A DNA stretch of 64,000 nucleotides from Frankiaceae bacterium (GCA_016650445.1 JAENVS010000035.1:1-64000), one strand, 5' to 3'. Shown: positions 27,276-36,800, counted from the first letter of the stretch. Made by a program: numbers and translations. Notes: generated from the letters alone by a model not told the origin.

Positions 27276-28414
27276 AGCGCACTGGCGTGGCACTGAGCCT
27301 GCTGGCCGTCGTACTGCTTGCTGCTCCTGCTTCGGCAAAGCCGACGCGCATGGAGCCGCAAGGTCCTGCGGCGGTGCGCTTCGCAAAGGACGTCCCGGCT
27401 CTGAAGGACAGCGAGTGGGGTTTCGCGCTGGGGGGATTCGGCGGCGTACGCCGAGGTGCTCCGCTGCGGCACGTGCCCGTGGTGTTCGTCCACGGCAACA
27501 ACGTTGACCACGCGGACTGGTATCCCGTGCGGGACGACTTCCGCAAGGCCGGCTGGTCCGACCAGGAGCTGTGGGCGCTGTCGTACAACGGACTCGGCGG
27601 CAACAACGGCACGGCGCTGAACACCGCCAACCCGCAGCGCGACGCCGAGCACACCGAGATGGGCTGGGACGGCGTCACCCGCGTGACCGAGGACGACGTC
27701 AACGTCGCCGACCTCTACGCCTTCGTGCGCGCGGTGCAGCGCTACACGGGTTCGTCGCGGGTGATGCTCGTCGGTCACTCGCTCGGGGTGACGCTCGCGC
27801 GCGAGACGATGCGGCTGCACGCCGACCTGCGTCGCAACGTCGTGGCGTTCGTCGGTATTGCGGGCGCCAACCACGGCACGTCGTTCTGCCCACCGGGCTC
27901 CGAGGGCAACGTCGTGTCGTGCGACGAGATCGCCGCGGGCACGCCGTGGCTCGCTCGGCTCAACACCTTCGGCGAGACCTACGGCCCGACGAAGTGGATG
28001 ACCGTGTACGACGGCACGGGCGCGGGCGATCCCGCCTTCGCGGGTCCGACGTACGCGCAGTCGCCGTTCTTGAAGGGCGCCGACAACCGGGAGTTCCCGT
28101 ACACGTACCACAACGACCTGCGTCTTGATCCCGCGATCGTGGCCGTCTACCGCGCCTTCCTCGAGAAGCACGGCACGCTCCCGAAGGGCACAGCGACGGC
28201 TCCGAAGCCGCCTGCTGCATCCGGTTCCGAAGCACGACCGGCATCGCCGGCAGGCGGCGCGGCCCTCCCGACGACCGGGTACTCCGTCGGCTGGTTCGCC
28301 CTGCCGCTGCTGCTGGCACTCGCATTGCGACGGGCACGACCGCTTGACCGGTCAGGTTGTCCAGGTCCCGTAGGCGTTGCATCAGCATGCGAGCAGCATG
28401 CCTGCACAGGTTGA
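27272..28414 (+). CDS. Secreted esterase with a sortase-type LPTTG signal
   Basis: About 380 residues. A signal peptide (about 1-22, VALSLLAVVLLAAPASA) leads into an alpha/beta hydrolase domain: VVFVHGNNVDHADW and nucleophile Ser170 in VGHSLGVTLARE, followed by GIAGANHGTSF. It resembles lipase class 2 proteins. After a Pro/Ala linker comes LPTTG (residue 332), a hydrophobic stretch WFALPLLLALAL and RRAR, the layout of a sortase cell-wall signal. Unusually, about 25 further residues follow, so the real end may be affected by a frameshift. GTG 27272 overlaps the ligase gene. It is the third exported ester hydrolase of the cluster and would sit on the cell wall. Confidence 0.82.
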   Translation: MKRTGVALSLLAVVLLAAPASAKPTRMEPQGPAAVRFAKDVPALKDSEWGFALGGFGGVRRGAPLRHVPVVFVHGNNVDHADWYPVRDDFRKAGWSDQELWALSYNGLGGNNGTALNTANPQRDAEHTEMGWDGVTRVTEDDVNVADLYAFVRAVQRYTGSSRVMLVGHSLGVTLARETMRLHADLRRNVVAFVGIAGANHGTSFCPPGSEGNVVSCDEIAAGTPWLARLNTFGETYGPTKWMTVYDGTGAGDPAFAGPTYAQSPFLKGADNREFPYTYHNDLRLDPAIVAVYRAFLEKHGTLPKGTATAPKPPAASGSEARPASPAGGAALPTTGYSVGWFALPLLLALALRRARPLDRSGCPGPVGVASACEQHACTG

Positions 28415-28516
28415 CGCGCAGGCGTCCGCGCGGTCGATCGACGGTGTGCTCGGCGAGCGTGAACGAAGGTCGTCCGGACGCGCTGTCCACAGTTTTCGAC
28501 GATGTCCGGACACGTC

Positions 28517-28545
28517 TTGACATCCGCCATTGTTCGAACTAATGT
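28517..28545 (+). promoter_or_regulatory. Near-consensus leaderless promoter of the DUF222/HNH gene
   Basis: TTGACA (28517-28522), a 17-bp spacer and TAATGT (28540-28545). Transcription would start at ATG 28552. No ribosome site lies before that ATG. Confidence 0.75.
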
Positions 28546-28549
28546 TCGA
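28534..28549. promoter_or_regulatory. SOS box (LexA site)
   Basis: TCGAAC-TAAT-GTTCGA matches the actinobacterial LexA consensus TCGAAC(N4)GTTCGA exactly. It covers the -10 box, so bound LexA would block transcription. LexA-controlled 13E12/DUF222 genes are known in Mycobacterium tuberculosis. Confidence 0.85.
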
Positions 28550-28551
28550 AC

Positions 28552-30225
28552 ATGTCCGCAGCCACGGTCGACGAGCCGCCAGCCCTGACGGCTGACGATG
28601 ACGGGCCAATCGGGGTCTTCGGTCGCGCCGACTTCCGCGCCGACATCACGGCGCTCGCCGACTCAATGCGCGAGGGTGCCCGACGCTGGGCGGGCGAGTG
28701 CCGGCTCATCGCCCGGCTGGCAGCTCAGGTCCCCCGCGAGCCTTTCGACACCCGCGGGCCGACCGATTGGACCTCCTTCCTGCGCGAGGTCGCCGTCGCC
28801 CGGCGGTGCAGCGACCAAGCGGCAGCCGCCGAGATCGGCATCGCGGTCGCTCTTGTCGCCGCGCATCCCCGCACCCTCGCGCTGCTCGAGTCCGGAGCGC
28901 TGCCGCAATACAACGCCCGCACCCTTGTCGAGTCCTGCTTCGGCATGCAGCGCGCCGCGATCGACGCCGTAGAGCAGGAGGTCGCGGCGCGGGCGACCCG
29001 TCTGTCGCCGAGCCGCATCCGCGACGCCGTGCGCCAGATCGAGCTGCGGTACGACGCTGATGCCGAAGCGGTGCGCGAGGCCAAGGCTGCGCGCGGCCGG
29101 GGCGTTCAGCTCCAACCGCAGTCGGAAGGGCAGGCCTCGCTCGTCCTGTCCGGGCCGGCGCTCGATCTGGTCCAGCTGCATGCCCGGCTGACCGCCGACG
29201 CCCGCGCGGCTCGTGCCGCAGGCGACCCGCGCGGCCTCGACGCACTCCGCTACGACATCGGCGTCGAGCTGCTGGGGGCGGATTCCCGCGTAGACGGCGC
29301 TGGCGACGGACTGGAGCACTCACCGGCTGAGGCAGCGCCTTCGGCTGAGGCAGCGCCTTCGGCTGAGGCAGCGCCTTCGGCTGAGGCAGCGCCTTCGGCT
29401 GAGGCAGCGCCTTCGGCTGAGGCAGCGCCTTCGGCTGAGGCAGCGCCTTCGGCTGAGGCAGAGCCGGCCGGTGAGGTTGTCGTGCCGAGCGCGCCGCCGA
29501 TGTCCGCTGACCGTCGATGCAGCCGACCGATCCGCGCCAACATCCAGCTTCCGGTGACGACGGCGCTCGGCCTGAGCAACGATCCCGGTTGGCTCGACGG
29601 CTACGGCTGGATCAGCGCACCGCAGTGCCGCGAGTGGCTTGCCGTGGCTGAGCTGCGACAGGTGTGCGTCGAGGCGCGCGGTCGGGTCGTCGACGTCTCC
29701 GACACCATCGTCCGGCCCGAGCCGACGCCGACCGCCATCCGCGACGCGCTGCTCGACATGGTTGTGGCGCCGGGCGATATCAGCCCGAAGACGTACCAGG
29801 AGCAGCCGCAGTACGTGCCGAGCCGCTCGCTCACTGAGTTCGTCGAGATCCGTGACGTCATGTGCGACGGACCGACGGGTCGACGGGTCCCGGCACCTCG
29901 CGCCGAGAAGGACCACGGGATCCCGTATCCCGAAGGACCAACGGCCGCGTGGAACCTTGCCGCCCGCGCCACCCGCACGCATGTGCTCAAGCATCGCGGC
30001 TGGACTCCGTTCCGCGGTCCGACGAGCACCTTGTGGTTCAGCCCTGCGGGGCAGGTCGTCGAGGTGGAGCACTGGACGAACCCGCCTCCAGATCTCGAGG
30101 TGGATGCCGAGCTTCCCGATCCGGATGACCTTCACCAGGTCGATGCCGAGCTCGTTCGCGCGTTCACTGACCTCGACACGCCGCCTCCGAACCCACCTCC
30201 GTCGTCCGACGAACCGGCGTTCTAA
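28552..30225 (+). CDS. DUF222/13E12-type protein with HNH-like C-terminus, SOS-regulated
   Basis: A 557-residue protein. The N-terminal DUF222 helical domain (about residues 40-240) carries the usual RWAGECRLIARLAAQ and LESGALPQYNARTLVE-type patterns. A linker of perfect AEAAPS repeats follows (residues about 259-303). The C-terminal half has VMCDGPTGRR, EKDHGIPYPEGPTAAWNLAARATRTH-type spacing, where a D-H, a central N and a later H match the HNH endonuclease skeleton, but the zinc-binding CxxC pairs are incomplete. DUF222/HNH proteins are multicopy elements in actinomycetes with suspected nuclease activity. Expression is probably induced by DNA damage. The gene is convergent with the frameshifted membrane gene. 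Confidence 0.88.
   Translation: MSAATVDEPPALTADDDGPIGVFGRADFRADITALADSMREGARRWAGECRLIARLAAQVPREPFDTRGPTDWTSFLREVAVARRCSDQAAAAEIGIAVALVAAHPRTLALLESGALPQYNARTLVESCFGMQRAAIDAVEQEVAARATRLSPSRIRDAVRQIELRYDADAEAVREAKAARGRGVQLQPQSEGQASLVLSGPALDLVQLHARLTADARAARAAGDPRGLDALRYDIGVELLGADSRVDGAGDGLEHSPAEAAPSAEAAPSAEAAPSAEAAPSAEAAPSAEAAPSAEAAPSAEAEPAGEVVVPSAPPMSADRRCSRPIRANIQLPVTTALGLSNDPGWLDGYGWISAPQCREWLAVAELRQVCVEARGRVVDVSDTIVRPEPTPTAIRDALLDMVVAPGDISPKTYQEQPQYVPSRSLTEFVEIRDVMCDGPTGRRVPAPRAEKDHGIPYPEGPTAAWNLAARATRTHVLKHRGWTPFRGPTSTLWFSPAGQVVEVEHWTNPPPDLEVDAELPDPDDLHQVDAELVRAFTDLDTPPPNPPPSSDEPAF
29326..29460. repeat. Seven perfect 18-bp tandem repeats plus half a unit
   Basis: GCTGAGGCAGCGCCTTCG occurs seven times without a mismatch (29326-29451), followed by GCTGAGGCA (29452-29460). 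Each unit encodes AEAAPS in the linker of the HNH protein. Perfect identity points to recent slippage and probable length variation between strains. Confidence 0.95.
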
Positions 30226-30514
30226 CTGAGCGCCATGCCCGCGACGAAGGCAACGGTCAGCAGCGCCACGTCGCGGCCCCAGTGCGGAGGCTCATAGCAC
30301 CCCTGTGCCACGCCAGCAGCGCGGCGTGCACGCACGTGCAGACCACGAGCCCGCCCACGAAGGCGAGCGCCAGGTCGCCGACGCCATAGTCCTGGGGCAC
30401 GTGCTGCGCGAGGTAGCGCACGCCGAGCCGGTTCGCGAGAGCCAAGGCTGCGCCGACCGTGACGGCGAGACACCCAGCCGCGGCCCACGCCGCCGCGTTG
30501 TTAGCTCGGCGCAA
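30222..30514 (-). pseudogene. Small membrane protein broken by a likely one-base frameshift
   Basis: Reading leftward from a possible TTG at 30512-30514, the frame gives hydrophobic, plausible membrane sequence (AAAWAAAGCLAVTVGAALAL and ALAFVGGLVVCTCVHAALL), then WHRG and a short nonsense end at 30257. One extra base in the C-run at 30300-30303 would continue it as CYEPPHWGRDVALLTVAFV to a stop at 30222, overlapping the HNH stop. This looks like a deletion of one G/C, real or a sequencing error. The family is not recognised. It would overlap the 3' end of the RDD gene by 14 bp. Confidence 0.5.
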
Positions 30515-31481
30515 CGAAGCCGCCGGGACCGGGAGTCGCAGGTGCGTCGTCCGGCGGCGGGGCAGCCGGTGCGGTGAAGCGCGGTACCTCGGGCGCCGCG
30601 CCGTACGACGGGGTGGGCCCGTACGACGGCGTCGGTCCGTAGTACGGCGTCGGTCCGACGTACGGCGTACCGCCGTACTCCGGTCTCGGACCCACGGCTG
30701 GCGTCGGTCCCCAGCCCGACGCGGCGGGAGCCGGGGCACCGAGCCGAGCCTCCTCGCGCCGACGTCGTTCGGCGAGGACGGCCGACAGCACCGCCCAGCC
30801 CGGTGCACCGGCCGGCGGCGGGGGAGTGACGGCCGCCAGCACAGCCGACACCAACCGCCGGCCGAGGTCCTCACGGGCTGCCGGTGTCAGGTCGCCGGCG
30901 CGAGCGAGGAACTGGCGCACGGACAGCGCGAGCCCGTCCGACAGGCCGGCGAGGTCGGTGGTGGCGGCCCAGGACGCGAGCTGCGGCGGCATCGTCGCGA
31001 CCTGCCCGCCGCGCACCGCCACCCGCTCCTGCAGCACGACGGTGCCGGCGAGCAGGTCACCCATGCGCTTGCCGCGACTGTTGAGCAGCATCGTCAGGAC
31101 ACCGCCGGCGAACAGCGTGATGCCCGGTCGCTCGATGAACGCGCCGGTGAGTCCGCGGACGAACGCGTGCCGGAAGCCGATCGGACCGCCGTCATCGCGC
31201 ACGACGCGTAGCCCGAGCGCCATCTTCCCGGGGGTGCGGCCGCGCAGCAGCGACTCGAACGCGACCGGGTAGCCGATGAGCACCAGCACGAACATCACGA
31301 TGGTGATCGCAGCCGTGGCGGCGCCTGAGACGGCCGACGCAGCCGCGCCGCTGAGCACAGCGCCGCCGAACAGCAGCGTCGCTTGGATCAGTCCGTCGAG
31401 TCCGGCCGCGAGCAGCCGCGACGGCACGGCGGCGGGCTGCAGCTCGAGCGCGACCGCCTCGCCCGTCACCAGTGAGTGCAC
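30501..31481 (-). CDS. RDD family membrane protein
   Basis: A 326-residue protein. The N-terminal RDD domain has the opening PAAVPSRLLAAGLDGLIQ, two or three helices, and the conserved loop RGRTPGKMALGLRVV and RGLTG, plus NSRGKRMGDLLAGTVV. A soluble middle part and a low-complexity tail follow with repeated YGPTP units (18-bp repeats near 30600-30680). Function is unknown; RDD proteins may transport ions or compatible solutes. GTG 31481 is 17 bp from the divergent SpoIIM-like gene. This RDD/SpoIIM pair normally adjoins the DUF58-MoxR cluster in actinomycetes. Confidence 0.88.
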   Translation of the reverse strand: MHSLVTGEAVALELQPAAVPSRLLAAGLDGLIQATLLFGGAVLSGAAASAVSGAATAAITIVMFVLVLIGYPVAFESLLRGRTPGKMALGLRVVRDDGGPIGFRHAFVRGLTGAFIERPGITLFAGGVLTMLLNSRGKRMGDLLAGTVVLQERVAVRGGQVATMPPQLASWAATTDLAGLSDGLALSVRQFLARAGDLTPAAREDLGRRLVSAVLAAVTPPPPAGAPGWAVLSAVLAERRRREEARLGAPAPAASGWGPTPAVGPRPEYGGTPYVGPTPYYGPTPSYGPTPSYGAAPEVPRFTAPAAPPPDDAPATPGPGGFVAPS

Positions 31482-31486
31482 GCCCC

Positions 31487-31492
31487 TAGTCT
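31487..31492 (+). promoter_or_regulatory. Candidate -10 box for the SpoIIM-like gene
   Basis: TAGTCT lies 6 nt before GTG 31499 in the 17-bp divergent gap, compatible with a leaderless start. No ribosome site is visible. Confidence 0.3.
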
Positions 31493-31498
31493 GCCCGG

Positions 31499-32512
31499 GT
31501 GGACCTCGATGCGTACGTCGCGGCGCATCGGCGCGAGTGGGAGCGCTTGGAGACCCTGCTCGGCCGGGCCCGCCGACCGCGTCGGCTGACCGGCCGCGAG
31601 GTTGATGAGCTCGTCGACCTCTACCAACGCACGGCGACGCACCTGTCGGTGATCCAGAGCGCCGGCCGCGACCCGCTGCTCATCGCCAAGCTGTCCTCGC
31701 TCGTCGCGCGCGCCCGAGGCGCCGTGGCCGGCGGACGGCAGGCCCTCTGGCAAGACGTTGCGCGGTTCCTGCGCGAGGACTTCCCCGCCGTCTGCTACCG
31801 CACCCGCTGGTGGTGGCTCGGCTCGGCGGCGGCCTTCATCGCCGTCGCGACGGCGTACGGCGTGTTCATCGCGCAGTCACCTGAGGCGCAGCTGGCCGTC
31901 GCGCCGCCGGAGGTCGTCAAGCGGCTCGTGGAGCGGGACTTCGCCGACTACTACACCTCGGCGCCGGCACAGGACTTCGCATCGCGCGTCTTCACCAACA
32001 ACGTCTACGTCGCCGCGCAGGAGATCCTCTTCGGCTTCCTGCTGCTGCCAGGCGTGTGGGTGCTCTACCAGAACGCCCTCAACGTCGGCATCGCCGGCGG
32101 GCTGATGGCGGCCAACGGTCGCAGCGCGGAGTTCTTCGGCCTGATCCTGCCGCACGGCATCCTCGAGCTCACCGCGGTCTTCGTCGCAGCGGGGCTGGGA
32201 CTCAAGCTCGGCTGGACCGCGATCGACCCGGGCAACCGCACGCGCACCGTCGCCCTCGGGCAGGAGGGCCGTGCCCTCGTGGTCGGCGCGCTCGGTCTCG
32301 CCGTCATGCTGCTCGTGAGCGGCTTCATCGAGGGGTTCGTGACACCGAGCGGCCTACCGACGTGGGCGCGCATCGGCATCGGGGTGCTCGCCGAGGCGCT
32401 GTTCCTGACGTGGGTGTTCGTCTGGGGACGTCGCGCTCACAACGCCGGTGTCACCGGTGATCTGCGTGACGACTTGCTCGGCGACACGGCGCCGACCGAC
32501 ATCGCGCGCTAG
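31499..32512 (+). CDS. SpoIIM/DUF95-family membrane protein
   Basis: A 337-residue membrane protein of the stage II sporulation protein M family. The N-terminal cytoplasmic part has DLYQRTATHLSVIQS, then about five helices with FTNNVYVAAQEILFGFLLLPG, the conserved N-N region, and LPHGILELTAVFVAAGLGLKLG. In Bacillus, SpoIIM works in engulfment with SpoIID/P; in actinomycetes the role is unknown and not tied to endospores. It is divergent from the RDD gene and overlaps the serine hydrolase gene by 4 bp at the 3' end. Confidence 0.9.
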   Translation: MDLDAYVAAHRREWERLETLLGRARRPRRLTGREVDELVDLYQRTATHLSVIQSAGRDPLLIAKLSSLVARARGAVAGGRQALWQDVARFLREDFPAVCYRTRWWWLGSAAAFIAVATAYGVFIAQSPEAQLAVAPPEVVKRLVERDFADYYTSAPAQDFASRVFTNNVYVAAQEILFGFLLLPGVWVLYQNALNVGIAGGLMAANGRSAEFFGLILPHGILELTAVFVAAGLGLKLGWTAIDPGNRTRTVALGQEGRALVVGALGLAVMLLVSGFIEGFVTPSGLPTWARIGIGVLAEALFLTWVFVWGRRAHNAGVTGDLRDDLLGDTAPTDIAR

Positions 32513-33861
32513 GCAGGCTGCCAGCCGTCCGGGTCGACGCCGCCGGGGATCGGTGCCACCGCGTCGTACGGCGTACGGCTGAACACGAAGCTCCCGAGGT
32601 CGAGGGCGACAACGGATCCCGACTCGTGCACCGGCCGCAGGGTCTCGCCGGCGTGGTATCCGTCCAGCCCGACCCACGCGTCGCCGCGGCGACGGAACCG
32701 GCTCTCGCGGCCGGCCCCCTGCAGGCCGAGCAGGTGCAGCAGCCCATCGGCGGTCAGCCGAAGTCCGTACGCCGACGTCCCCCAGTACCAGGTGCCCGTC
32801 AGCTCCAGCGTCTCCGGGTCGACCGACGACGACGGTCGCCAGGGCTCGACGACATGCGGCTCGTTCTGCCGCACGATGTCGAGCAGCGAGATCAGCCCGC
32901 CGGTTGCCAGGCCGCTGGTCGCGTTGGTCGCGGCGACCGCACCGGTCTGCTCGAGCGGATCCACGAAGACTCCCGCGATGAAGCCGGGCATGGAGCCGCC
33001 GTGCCCGACGTACGTGCGACCTTCGACCCGGATGACCTGAAGACCCAGGCCGTACGCCGACCAGCCGAGCGACGAGCCGTCGACCGTGCCGGGACCCGCC
33101 ATCTCCTCGAGCGTCGAGGGATCGAGCACGTCGCCGGTGTGGCCCAGCAGGAACCACGCGAACCGACCGAGGTCGGTGAGCGTCGCCCAGAGCTGACCGG
33201 CCGGCCCCATCGCGCCGGCATCGTGCTCGGGCTCGCGCAGCACGACGTCGGCCCAGGGGTGTACGGCGTAGCCCTGCGCTGCTCGTCCCGACGGCCGCGT
33301 TGTCGTCCGCGTCATCCCGAGCGGCAGCAGCACCTCGTCGCGCAGCACGTCCGCCCACGGCTTGTGTCGGGAGCGGCTCAGCACCTCGCCGAGCACGGCG
33401 TAGCCCAGGTTGGAGTAGTGGAACCGCCGTCCCGCCGGGTGCTTGACGTCCTCGTCCGACAGCCGCGCGATGAGCTCAGCCCACGAGAGCCCCTCGGACC
33501 GCTCCCACCACTGCGTCGGGCTCTCCGCCGACAGGCCGCCCGAGTGACCGAGCAGCTGGCCCACTGTGCGGTCGCCGTAGGGAGTGCCGGGCACATGACG
33601 CTCCACGGGATCGTCGAGGGACAGCACGCCCTCGTCACGCAGGCGCATCACCGCGATGGCAGTGACCGTCTTCGTGATGGACCCGATGCGGTACTGCACG
33701 TCGTCGTCCGGCGTCGCGCCGTCGACGTCGCCACGCCCACACGACCACGCGAGCTCGGGCCCGCGGGTGATCCCCGCGACCAGCGACGGCAGCCTCCCGT
33801 CGGTCTGCAGCCGGGCCGCGACCGCGGTCAGGCGGGCCTCGGTCGTCGGGGCGACGCTCAC
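32509..33861 (-). CDS. Serine hydrolase of the beta-lactamase/class C penicillin-binding fold
   Basis: A 450-residue protein without signal peptide. It has Ser61-x-x-Lys64 (GSITKTVTA), Tyr149-Ser-Asn (HYSNLGYAV) and the third motif as GHGGSMPG, so all three active-site elements of the beta-lactamase/esterase family are present. A C-terminal beta-rich domain (from about residue 345, TGTWYWGTSAYGLRL) resembles the lipocalin-like DUF3471 tail. It may be an esterase, amidase or peptidase; a role in resistance is not indicated. GTG 33861 overlaps the upstream propeller gene by 4 bp, so both are co-transcribed. Confidence 0.88.
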   Translation of the reverse strand: MSVAPTTEARLTAVAARLQTDGRLPSLVAGITRGPELAWSCGRGDVDGATPDDDVQYRIGSITKTVTAIAVMRLRDEGVLSLDDPVERHVPGTPYGDRTVGQLLGHSGGLSAESPTQWWERSEGLSWAELIARLSDEDVKHPAGRRFHYSNLGYAVLGEVLSRSRHKPWADVLRDEVLLPLGMTRTTTRPSGRAAQGYAVHPWADVVLREPEHDAGAMGPAGQLWATLTDLGRFAWFLLGHTGDVLDPSTLEEMAGPGTVDGSSLGWSAYGLGLQVIRVEGRTYVGHGGSMPGFIAGVFVDPLEQTGAVAATNATSGLATGGLISLLDIVRQNEPHVVEPWRPSSSVDPETLELTGTWYWGTSAYGLRLTADGLLHLLGLQGAGRESRFRRRGDAWVGLDGYHAGETLRPVHESGSVVALDLGSFVFSRTPYDAVAPIPGGVDPDGWQPA

Positions 33862-36800
33862 CCCGCGGTACGACGTCGCCGGATCGCGGCCACGGTCAGC
33901 AGCGCGAGCAGCCCGGCGAGCGGCAGTCCGACTCCGAGGCCGGTTGCAGCGAGGTTGCCGCCCGACGACGGTGGACGACCCGGCGGCTCGCCCATGGGCA
34001 GCTGTGACCCGGCCGGGAAGCGGTACGTATAACCGCCACGCCCGAAGCTGGCCGCCACGAGGGTGTTCGGGTCACCCGGCTTGAGGTGCATGCTGAACAC
34101 GGCGGCCGTGGGCAGACCCGTGCCGAGTGGCGCGTAGTGGCCGCCGCTCGTGCCGGCGCTGGCGAAGATGCCCACCGCGTTCGACACGATGAGCTGCCCG
34201 CCGCGGACGAGCGACCACGTCGCCTGCACCTTGGGCAGGTCCCCGGTGATGTTGGTGAACGTCTCACCGGCGTCGGTGCTCTTGTAGACGTAGCCGCCGG
34301 CGGCCTTCGACGCGTCTTCGCCGAGCGACCCGAGTGGCGCGAAGTAGCGCGCTGCGCTCGCTCCCAGCGTCGCGTAGACCGTCCGCGGGTTCTTGGGATC
34401 GATAGCCAGCGAGGTGATGAACCGCTGCGGCAGCCCCTTCGCCGTTGCGATGTGCCAGCCGCTGTCGGTGCCGCTCTCCGGCTTCTCGTCCCCGCCGACG
34501 TTGGTCGCGAGCCCGTTGGCGAACTTCTGGTGCAGCTTCACCGGGTCGCACGAGCCACAGAAGCCGGCGTACACGTTGGGGCCGTCGACAGCCAGCGACA
34601 CGACGTGGTTGGCGGGGTCGTCGGCCGTCGCCTTGCCGCCGTCACCGGGGGACGACCGCACCCCCAGGTCGTAGACGTTCTTCCATCCCGAGCTCGTCGT
34701 GGTGTCGGGGCCGACCGTGGTCTCGGCGATCTGCCGCCCGCCGGTCAGGATGTGCTTGGCGTTCCTCGGGTCCATGACGAGCGGAGTGACGAAGTCGGGG
34801 TCGGTTACGAACGACGGCGGCCCGATCGCGACGAACGACTTCCCACCATCGGTCGACAGCGAGACGCGCGCGCCGGGGTACTCCTCGTAGACGATGTCGC
34901 TGTTGTTCGGGTCGACGACCGTGAAGACGCCGTCGCCGCCGTACACCATGTACTGCTTGCCCGTCGTCTTGTCGATCTTGGCCTCGCCGTTGTCCTGCAG
35001 GCCCATGTACGTCGTGCCGTCCTTGGCCATCGCGATGCCGTACGGCAGCAACGTGTGGAAGCCGGTCTGCGAGCCGCGGCCGAAGCCCTGCTGCGTGAAC
35101 GGGCTGGCACCGGTGTCGTCGCTCTGCCGGTAGACGCCACCGTCGTTGCCGACGACGAGCGTTACGCCGGTGCCCTCGTTGGGGATGAAGATCCCGGCGT
35201 GCTGGTCGGGGTGCGTCGTCGTCTGCAGCGGGTTGTCCGGGACGCGGCCGGCGCTGCACGCCTCGGCCGCGGCGACGAGCAGGCACGCACCCGCCTGGTT
35301 GTAGGCGCCGATCGTCTGGAACGTCACCGCGCCCTGCCGGCCCGCCGGGGTGTTCGTCTCACCGCTTCCGTCGAGCGGCATGGGGATCTGGTTGGTCCAG
35401 ATCTCCTCCATGCCGAAGACCATGCGGCTCGGTACGCCGTTGATCGTGCGGGTCGGGTCGGGCTTGATCCACTGGTTGTAGGTGACCTGGTACCCGGCCG
35501 AGATGCCGAGCGGCCGCAGCTGGTTCAGCGACGAGCCGTTGGCCGGGTTCTTCATCTGCTCGGCGCTCGACAGCATCCGCCAGGTCTTGCCGAAGTCGGG
35601 CGAGACGTAGATCCCGTCGAGGTCACTGGTCTTGGCGAGCGGGTTGATGCCGACACCCAGCGGGTCGCCGTTGATGGTGTTCGACAGCGGGTCCTGACCG
35701 GAGGTGAAGTACGTCGAGTTCTGCACCATGGCGTAGACGTACGCCGAGTTCTGGTCCGGTCCGCGCGCCGCACCGAACTCCGCACGGCCGAAGTCCTTGC
35801 TCGCCGTGATGCCCGAGGTGTCGGGGATCTGGGTGAAGCTGCCGACCGCGCCGGTGTCGGACCGGTAGACGCCGTTGGCCGGCGCCTGCGGCTTGCCGTT
35901 GAAGTTCGGGTAGCGACCGGCCCGCCAGCCGAGGGCTGTGACGACGGCGCCGCCCTTGTGGCCGAACGTGTCGGCGCCCTGCACCTCGACGTCGGTGGCG
36001 ATGTTGGCGAAGAAGCAGTCCTTGGCCTGGGAGTTGCCCGTGCACGACCCCGTGGGCAACCGCACGTTGGTCCAGCTGCGGCCGGCGTCGGCCGTGCGGT
36101 AGAGGCCGAAGCCGGTCGCGGCGTAGGCGACCGCGGGCTTGGTCGGGTCGACGGCGATCTTGAAGCCGAGGGCGCCGTCCGGGATGCCACCTGCGCGGTT
36201 CCAGTGCGCGCCGTTGTCCGTCGTCCAGTAGGCACCGAGGCCGGCGTAGTCGTTGGAGAAGGCGTGGTCACCGGTCAGCACCATCAGCGTGCCGCGCGCG
36301 CCGCCCGCCGGGGTCCAGGCGATGCCGCTGACCGACTGGAACGGCAGGCCCTCGCCGACGGAGTGCCAGCTCCCGCCGGTGTCGTTGGACTCCCAGACGC
36401 CGCCCTGCGCGGCGGTGGCCCACAGCTGCTTGGTCGTCGGGGAGTACGCGAAGTCCGAGATGCGCCCCGCGATGTCGGCGAAGCCGCTGCCGTAGGTGGC
36501 GGTGTAGGTCGGGTCGTCACTGATGAGCGGACCGACACCGAGCGGGGTCCAGGTGCCGGTCGTCCCCGGGACAGCCGGGCCCGCGGCGAGTGCTGTCTTC
36601 GCCTCGATCGCCGTGCGCATGGCCGCGGCGGAGTCGGCACCGGCCCGGGTCGCCTGCACGCCGGCGAACTGAGCGAGCTTGGCCTCGTCGGTCATCGGGT
36701 TCAGGCACGACACGTCGGTGCACGACAGCGCGGCGGGCTGGGCGGGGGCGGGCCGGGCGGCGGCGGCCGGAGCGGCGGTGGTCGTCGGTGTCCCGACGAG

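Noticed and set aside
29326-29460. Repeat array considered as CRISPR
   Set aside because: Units are only 18 bp, contiguous without spacers, and in frame within a coding region.
32509-33861. Antibiotic-resistance beta-lactamase
   Set aside because: Sequence fits the broad class C/esterase-like fold, has no signal peptide and a different third motif; resistance is not supported.
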